Part shown: in pieces, positions 63,847 through 64,000 of the stretch | Numbering within the stretch: position 1 is the stretch's first letter | Layout of the letters: each line of letters begins with the position of its first letter | Assembly: GCF_014203235.1 (NCBI RefSeq) | Contig: NZ_JACHIN010000003.1 | Coordinates: forward strand, 645,899-709,898 | Direction: 5' to 3' | DNA length: 64,000 nt | Source of the DNA: Nonomuraea endophytica | GTDB lineage: Bacteria; Actinomycetota; Actinomycetes; Streptosporangiales; Streptosporangiaceae | Program-made: the position numbers and the translations under genes | Notes under the pieces: model-generated | The model's input: only the letters and a program-made list of their open reading frames with translations | The model's database searches: none | Told to the model about the DNA's origin: nothing

Positions 63847-64000
63847 GGCCGGTCAGGCAGAGGCGCGGCCGGTCAGGCAGCCGCTTGGCCGGTCAAGCAG
63901 GCACGGCCGGTCAAGCAGGCACGGCCGGTCAAGCAGGCACGGCCGGTCAAGCAGGCACGGCCGGTCAAGCAGGCACGGCCGGTCAAGCAGGCACGGCCGG
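63847..64000. repeat. 18-bp tandem repeat array running off the window
   Basis: Two 20-bp leading units (ggccggtcaggcag plus 6 variable bases) are followed by six full identical 18-bp units, ggccggtcaagcaggcac, and a partial one at the window end. There are no unique spacers. An ATG at 63845 opens a frame through it, but the 20-bp units shift frame and no RBS precedes it, so coding is not supported. Confidence 0.9.

Noticed and set aside
63847..64000. CRISPR array
   Set aside because: Units are contiguous with no unique spacers and the unit is only 18 bp; no cas genes are in the window.
63845..64000. Coding sequence starting ATG 63845 through the 18-bp repeats
   Set aside because: No RBS, the two 20-bp leading units break the repeat frame, and only 52 codons are inside the window.

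Overview
The window is very GC-rich with strong G/C third-position bias, uses many GTG starts, packs genes with 4-base ATGA/GTGA overlaps, and carries several start codons placed about 7 nt after a -10-like box (leaderless style). Together with F420-type oxidoreductases, PASTA-less Ser/Thr kinases, MutAB/MeaB and many TetR/LysR/ROK regulators, this points to a filamentous actinomycete, probably Streptosporangiaceae (a Nonomuraea-like chromosome; the genus is inference). No rRNA, tRNA, CRISPR array, integrase or transposase was seen, so this looks like ordinary chromosome.

Layout. 1-2.6 kb: a truncated LysR gene, a TetR gene with an 11-bp-arm operator, and a divergent FAD monooxygenase with a small membrane protein. 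2.7-10.4 kb: a nitrogen block with an ammonium transporter (amt), running tail to tail into a minus-strand operon urea transporter-ureA-CbiX-like protein-ureB-ureC-ureF-ureG-ureD. Urea would be imported and hydrolysed, with Amt able to take up or recapture ammonium. There is no ureE, and a His-tailed, catalytically altered CbiX-like protein sits between ureA and ureB. 10.5-18.3 kb: a AAA ATPase divergent from a cytosine-deaminase-like amidohydrolase, a Ser/Thr kinase, a CASTOR/POLLUX-like channel protein, mtnA and a PGRP-type amidase. 18.3-29.8 kb: methylmalonyl-CoA mutase (mutA-mutB) and its GTPase chaperone meaB, separated by a GNAT gene, three tandem paralogous membrane kinases and an 0.8-kb hairpin-rich spacer.

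30-43.9 kb: small regulator-plus-enzyme units. These are TetR/hot-dog thioesterase/hypothetical; a CehA/McbA-type metallohydrolase with an acidic low-complexity insert; a GNAT-like acyltransferase; a zinc-ribbon-TetR fusion divergent from an MFS exporter; TetR plus acyltransferase-3; a Pro-repeat lipoprotein; PAP2; long-chain acyl-CoA synthetase; a CGNR regulator; and a ROK repressor. 43.9-49.8 kb: a sugar ABC transporter (binding protein plus two permeases, no ATPase) under a ROK-type operator, then an ABC-F ribosome-protection-type ATPase with a long leader, and a lipoprotein.

50-64 kb: zinc-ribbon protein, aminoglycoside-phosphotransferase-fold protein and F420/LLM oxidoreductase, then a cell-wall salvage block: AmiE/YbbE-like serine hydrolase, murQ, namZ, and a complete oligopeptide ABC transporter with a tandem-GNAT protein. 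The right edge holds a zinc alcohol dehydrogenase, a class-IV PLP aminotransferase and an 18-bp tandem repeat running off the window.
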